Positions 59,702 to 64,000 of a stretch of DNA of 64,000 nucleotides are shown one piece after another. The notes beneath the pieces are model-generated. The model saw only the letters and a program-made list of their open reading frames with translations. It did not search any database and was not told the origin of the DNA. The position numbers and the translations under genes were made by a program. The stretch spans positions 3,348,001 to 3,412,000 of the forward strand of contig JAWNGF010000005.1 in the NCBI GenBank assembly GCA_037039685.1. The letters run 5' to 3'. Positions within the stretch are counted from its first letter, which is position 1. Each line of letters opens with the position of its first letter. This stretch comes from Ceratobasidium sp. AG-K (lineage: Eukaryota; Basidiomycota; Agaricomycetes; Cantharellales; Ceratobasidiaceae).

Positions 59702-59959
59702 TGTTGTAACTTGGTAATCATACATGTACTTACATGTGTGTTGTCTACGTGTTTCCGAGTTTGTATCTCTTTTGTGTGTTGTACATTTGTGTCAACACGT
59801 ATTTCTGTTGTATATACATAGTATCTTTAGCGTGTATAAATAGAGGCTGTATAAACGTTGTATGTACATTGATTCAGTCGTATACATTTGCTCTTCCACT
59901 GCTCCCATTTGCTAAGACCTAGCTTTGAGTGTCAAGACGTTCTCAAGTGATCCTCAACA
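59702..59959 (+). repeat. Copia 3' LTR
   Basis: 258 bp, identical in length to the 5' LTR with 11 substitutions, nine CG to TG and two CG to CA. Confidence 0.96.
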
Positions 59960-60408
59960 TAACTGTTTTGCCTAAAGTTGCAGTGTTTCTGGTGGTGGTG
60001 GACTGCTTGGTTTGATCCTCCAGTTGATCAATCCTAGCTTTCAAAAAGAATTGTCCCTTCATGGAGAGAAGCAACAGTCTGGGGCTCTACTAATTATGTC
60101 TTGCACAAAGCTCAGCGCCATAGTTGCAGACCATGCGTACATTACTAAAACCCATCTACATGAATCCTTCAAAAGCTAACATAATGGGGGATTACTAATG
60201 GTGGCTATATAACAACCCCTATCACTGATCAAGTGGCTATCAGCTGCCCTCACCCACCAGTTTGTGTGAGCCACAGCTACCACAAACAGGCTCAGGCTGC
60301 ATACCCCAGTGTTCTATTCAGTGCATGAAACCACAATGTCTATATTGTGTTCCAAAGATTATTATTTTCCAGGTGGCAATCTAGTCCTTCAGGTAATCAT
60401 ATTGATAT
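59960..60408. other. CpG-poor spacer between Copia and CACTA elements
   Basis: No gene recognised. Contains the right TAACT duplication of Copia at its start and the left TAT duplication of the CACTA element at its end. Confidence 0.5.
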
Positions 60409-60768
60409 CACTGTGGACCCCAGACTTCTGGATTGTCTGGGGATTGGGTCCAGATGGCCCAAAAATCCGGAGGTAAGTCCCACCAATGTCTTTTGGCGGA
60501 CTTCCGGATTCCAGATCCGGACCTCCAGATTGCCAAACTTACTTCTGGATGCAATCGTTACCCTTGGACAGGTCATTGGTGGTTGGTCAGCCACTCTTGA
60601 ATTGTCCAGGGGTTTTGAGGGGTGCAGTAGCACAGAGTATAGATCATTTCTATAAGCATTCCTAATTGTAATTACATAGCTCCTAATACTAGAAAGTGTT
60701 GCATTAGTAAACTGGCAATCCCATAGCTCAATCAAATGCAGTAAGACAAAGATTTGCGCACCTTGGAT

Positions 60769-61011
60769 TTACTCAGCACCCAAGCTCCAATCAATAATCC
60801 ACCAGTTATTTCCATCCCAAATAAGCCCAATTGCACACATTATGTTGCACACATTGATCACTTCCCCGCTTGAGAGTACACCTTCATATGAAACCACTGT
60901 GTACTCACACAAGGTGTTGACTTTGGTCCAAGCCTCTAGAATTAAGGCAAGTAAAAGGGTTTGACATTGGTTGTTGGGGTTGATGGTGGTGTTGGGTGGG
61001 ATAGGGAGCAC
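60769..61011 (-). pseudogene. Relic of the Tnp2 C-terminus
   Basis: An open minus-strand stretch ending ...GLIWDGNNWWIIDWSLGAE and a stop, about 350 bp inside the left terminus. Its position and orientation are where the transposase 3' end should be. Assignment rests on position and on remembered Tnp2 C-terminal style; the corresponding region of the first copy is outside the window. Confidence 0.5.
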
Positions 61012-61479
61012 AAAGAGGTGCTGGAGCTGTATGTAAAAAGACAGTGTGATAAAGTCAGGGGGTGCATTTAATATATGTGCAAGTCAATCAACCTGGGGCG
61101 CAGACTACATTTGTATTAGAATTGGTTGTAAATAAAAGTTGAAATAATACTCTTACCCAAACAAACAATGCGTCGTGTTCATCCTCTTGTAGTTTGTGGT
61201 ATCCATGCATGTGGATTAAATCACCTCTGCCAGTGATGCACATCTATGCCCATTGTATGACCAACTCTGGAGCATACAGCTTTGCCACTTGAAATGTGAT
61301 TTCATATGCTGTTACAAGGTGTTTGGCGATTTTTTTGGCACAACAGCTTCATTACCTACTTATGGTAGAGCTACGGCATGTGTTGAGGAATCCTCTAACC
61401 AAACAAGCAATGGTAAAAACTCTCACTGGGACAATGTAAATTAGCAAAAGAAACATTATATCTGCAACAAGGTAACAGT

Positions 61480-61660
61480 GCCCACCGTATCCTTGCCAGA
61501 CGGTTCTCCAATTCCTTCGCTTTTTTTGGGGGGTGAATTTACTGACAGGTGACACTTCTGCACCTCAGTCACCACCATCCTGTTGCAATTTACGCCATTA
61601 CAGAGGACTATTATTTTCCTCCTTGGCGCAATGGAGGGTTCAAGCAAGGAACAGGGAAAA
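61480..61660 (-). pseudogene. Relic of Tnp2 first exon
   Basis: Aligns base by base with 1105-1290 of the first CACTA element (for example TTGCCAGACG-TTC-CC-ATT and the Cys-cluster region), but with substitutions and small indels that break the frame. Confidence 0.65.
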
Positions 61661-62035
61661 TTCCCACTTGTGGCGGGTTGCCACTTAAGCGCTTCCAAGT
61701 CTATATATACAGCCCAGCTCAGCACACGCATCCCCCTTCCTCCCAAACACCCTCCCCTCTCCAGTTGACCACCAAACAAGCTTGTTACATCCTTTGGGTG
61801 CCTTAACTAACTCAAGGTAAACTTCTCTCCTTGTTCTAAATATCTGTTTTTCATCGCTCATTCTGAACTACCATCCACCTGCACAGCATTCATTTCGCTC
61901 TTGCCCACCAAATTCCCCATTTTCAATTAGTTTCTCTTATGCGGTCAGCACAAAACTTTCTTATAGGTTATCTAACTGTTTGACACAGTCTGACATGTTG
62001 ATTTGCACTTTTCTCCTAATGACAGTGCATTTATT

Positions 62036-62620
62036 ATGCTGTTGGCCAATCCCCCCAATCCTGGCTCCATATTGAAGTCTAGTGCCAGTGACAAGTCTAG
62101 TGGTGCTGTCGTACACACGGGAAACAGTAAGTGTAATTGAGATTCCCCTCCGATCTTGTGGCTGATCATGATTGGGACTAGCCGGATGAGTTGACCAAGG
62201 TACCCGCCACCAACAGGAGAGTCTCTCTGGTTGCAAGCACTGTTGGTTATACAAGCACCTCTGGCCCATCATTAAGTGAAGGTCAATTTATCTACATATT
62301 CTAACTAACCTGTTAATTTGTCTTCAGGAGACCATGGGTGTTACACAAGCGATGAGTCCTCTGAGGTAAGTGCCCTCAACTGAGCCTTTTTTGAGTAATA
62401 CTGATGGATACTTAGAAGCGCAAGTCTCCTGACGCAGAGGTATTGATTTACTCAGAGGACACAGTGCCAGTTGACCCGACCACGGTAACTTTTTATCCAA
62501 CTTATTTGTTACATTAAGGCTTTGCCTGGTAGAAAACTAAGACTCCCAGACAAACCACAGGGAAGCCGCAAACGTTACGCCTGTTGAAGTAGGACCCAAC
62601 CGACCCAACTTTCAGCCCTT
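62036..62620 (+). pseudogene. Relic of the CACTA accessory gene
   Basis: The ATG at 62036 begins MLLANPPNPGSILKSSAS, against MPPVNHPNPSATLKSGAT in the intact gene. The equivalent of about 1850-2720 is deleted, the small exons around 2870-3040 are recognisable (GAGACCATGGGTG, GTGCCAGTTGACCC), and most of the rest down to the 3' end is missing. Confidence 0.8.
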
Positions 62621-62799
62621 CAACCACTTCACTATCTGGACTTTTTCCGTTCCTCACTCCTTGCCAGTATGTTTCGATTTCCTAGATTGTCATGTGCCTG
62701 CTCAATCACCTCCTGTTCTAGCCCTTTCTTCCCTTCACATCAATTTCTATTGATATGTATTCGCTCTCCCCAGGCAATCTGCAATAACCTCCTGGGCCA

Positions 62800-63272
62800 A
62801 CCGCTCCCAATTTTTATTTCTATTTGTGTAGCTTCAATACAGCACTCCTGGCCTTTCTTTCAAACTTCCTAGACTTCCCTTTGGATTCCCTGTTTGTTAC
62901 CCCGGACTTGGCCTACGACGTACTTTTCCCACAAACTTGCTGGACCTTTCCTCCGGATCATCCCAGTGCATTGATCAGATTCAATTAGTGTGTATTTACA
63001 TTGTCAATTGTATTACAAACTTTGTACACTTATCCGAGAGTGAGTTGAGGACATCCGAGGGAAATTAATATTCGGCAAATCAAGATCTGGAACAAATACC
63101 CGGACAGTCCGGACCTCCGGACCGTCCGAGGGTCCGGATTTTGCCGCCAATCCGGACCTAACGTCCCTATGGCCGTCCTAGTGCATCGTACCGGACCTTA
63201 CCTTCGGACGCTCCGGAAGTCGGGCGCGGATTTCCTCCTTCCGGATTGTCCGGAAGTGCGGGGTCCACAGTG
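62800..63272. repeat. Right subterminal repeats of the short CACTA element
   Basis: 63105-63272 is nearly identical to 4811-4982 of the first element, including the overlapping TCCGGACCTCCGGACC palindromes. The part before 63050 is less well conserved and has lost many CGs. The better conservation of the terminal 170 bp fits a requirement for transposase binding or a more recent exchange. Confidence 0.8.
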
Positions 63273-64000
63273 TATCCTCAACAGGTGGCTATTGCTAACG
63301 CACATCTGCTCGCGTTGCAGGCTCAAGGAACCCTGTTCAAAGTTCACTCCGATATACTAAGGCGACACTCCGGCTTCTTTGAAGACATGTTGTCCTTGTC
63401 GGTAGCAAGGACCGAAGGGCTAGACGACGAGCAGCCATTATGCCTCTCCCAGGAACTCTGCTCGCTTGACGCATTCAAAAAAATATGTCTGTTCTTGTAT
63501 CCAAGGCAAGCATTAATGCTTCTATAGCTGCTTGGCTGATATCTCCCGCGCGTACGGTAGAAAAATTAGCATATTCCCAACAATTTTCGTTACCGACCTC
63601 AATGATTGGGAGCCAGTGCTCAAGGCCAGCGAAGCCTTGCAATTTAACAACATCCAGGAATACATATTATCCCAACTTCAAAATGACACAGCTTATATTG
63701 CTTCGGAGCCTGTACGACTTCTCCACTGGGCAATGCGATCGGAACCCATGCCCCAGCTATTGGCACTACGATGCTTTTACGCTTTGGCATACCGTCGCCG
63801 ATCACTCTCGGAAGCCGAGATAACCATGCTTGGTAGCAAAACAACAATGCAGGTGATACATATCAGGGAGAAACTTCGAACTTCGTTTACTTCGCGAGAA
63901 TTCCTCGCTAGCAAACTGAAGATCCGCCGATGCGAAAGGCCAGAGACGTGTCCCTACGTGATTTCCAAGTGGTTCACACGCGAGTTATCGAGGGTCGATT
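63273..64000 (+). pseudogene. BTB/POZ-domain gene, 5' end displaced by CACTA, runs off right edge
   Basis: Immediately after the CACTA target duplication the frame reads into a BTB core (QGTLFKVHSDILRRHSGFFE, DMLSL, then LCSLDAFKKICLFLYP). A frame change near 63508-63530 (a GCAAGC...ATAG segment of only 22 bp, too short for an intron) leads to a second open stretch, from CLADISRAYGRKISIF through LLHWAMRSEPMPQLLALRCF to the window end. BTB domains mediate dimerisation and Cul3 binding, and such genes form large families in these fungi. The start codon and first exon are not found on the far side of the CACTA element, so the gene is probably disabled, but a start inside the element cannot be excluded. 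Confidence 0.6.

Larger units (their letters stand above)
53969..59959 (+). mobile_element. Complete Ty1/Copia retrotransposon (5,991 bp)
   Basis: Two 258-bp LTRs (53969-54226 and 59702-59959), both TGTTG...CAACA, flanked by the perfect 5-bp duplication TAACT (53964-53968 and 59960-59964). A primer-binding site follows the 5' LTR directly and a polypurine tract (GAGGGGGAG) precedes the 3' LTR. One long Gag-Pol frame lies between. The LTRs differ at 11 positions, all CpG changes in the 3' copy, so the element is structurally whole but being decayed. Confidence 0.96.
60409..63272 (-). mobile_element. Internally deleted (non-autonomous) CACTA element, 2,864 bp
   Basis: Left end CACTGTGGACCCC at 60409, right end GGGGTCCACAGTG at 63272, flanked by the 3-bp duplication TAT (60406-60408 and 63273-63275). 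The ends continue as an imperfect inverted repeat (ACTTCTGGA against ACTTCCGGA). The order matches the element at 1-4982: a Tnp2 3' relic, a large gap, the Tnp2 first exon relic and shared promoter, the accessory gene relic, and subterminal repeats. Many differences from the first copy are CpG losses. Confidence 0.93.

Noticed and set aside
63274..63285. ATCCTCAACA resembling the end of the Copia LTR
   Set aside because: Only 10 bases, no further LTR similarity on either side of the CACTA element; chance or a splice acceptor is more likely.
1..64000. Giant cargo transposon (Starship-like) or secondary-metabolite cluster
   Set aside because: No tyrosine recombinase of the DUF3435 type, no PKS/NRPS or terpene synthase, and the host genes are ordinary and unrelated.
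1..64000. tRNA or rRNA genes
   Set aside because: I looked for B-box-like GGTTCGAATC segments paired with an acceptor stem and for conserved rRNA blocks and found none that I could support; a covariance search would be decisive.

Overview
The window looks like a piece of a filamentous basidiomycete genome, most likely Rhizoctonia/Ceratobasidium-type (Agaricomycetes). Host genes carry many introns of about 45-65 bp with GTAAGT/GTGAGT donors. The gene content (Tnp2 CACTA transposases, chromodomain Gypsy elements, TRANK1-like UvrD helicases, F-box/LRR and BTB/POZ genes, DyP peroxidase) fits that group. The organism assignment is inference; the gene structures are read from the sequence.

Layout. 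1-4982: right-hand part of a CACTA (EnSpm) DNA transposon, with a Tnp2 transposase on the minus strand running off the left edge, a divergent many-exon accessory gene, and a terminus ending ...GGGTCCACAGTG. 5848-13172: ordinary host genes, namely a charged probable nucleolar protein, ARP6 (SWR1 complex), a PPR-like protein and a secreted alkaline phosphatase. 13173-16931: gene-poor gap. 16932-23487: a second alkaline phosphatase (tandem paralogue), an NIP30/FAM192A-type protein and a DyP peroxidase, followed by a peroxidase-like relic. 24666-36413: a nested retrotransposon island containing a 5'-truncated Gypsy chromovirus, a second Gypsy fragment of another family, two solo LTRs with perfect 5-bp duplications, and two different accessory ORFs downstream of the chromodomains. 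37395-51766: one large TRANK1-like helicase gene on the minus strand. It is split inside an exon by a 5,514-bp Tc1-like transposon that carries a second, convergent cargo gene and a nested MITE-like element. 51989-53711: decayed F-box/LRR gene. 53969-59959: complete Copia element (258-bp LTRs, TSD TAACT). 60409-63272: internally deleted CACTA element of the same family as the one at the left edge (TSD TAT). 63273-64000: start of a BTB/POZ gene interrupted by that insertion.

The most interesting signals are: (a) the Tc1-like element with a full-length convergent cargo gene inserted at a TA in an otherwise open helicase gene; (b) Gypsy accessory ORFs downstream of the chromodomain, one with tandem SUMO-interaction-like motifs and itself split by a solo LTR of its own family; (c) an autonomous/non-autonomous CACTA pair in one window with a conserved divergent two-gene layout; (d) Copia LTRs that differ at 11 sites, every one a CpG to TpG/CpA change in the 3' copy only. 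Together these suggest active transposition plus CpG-directed decay of repeats. Intron-exon boundaries were placed by eye from splice consensus and frame continuity.
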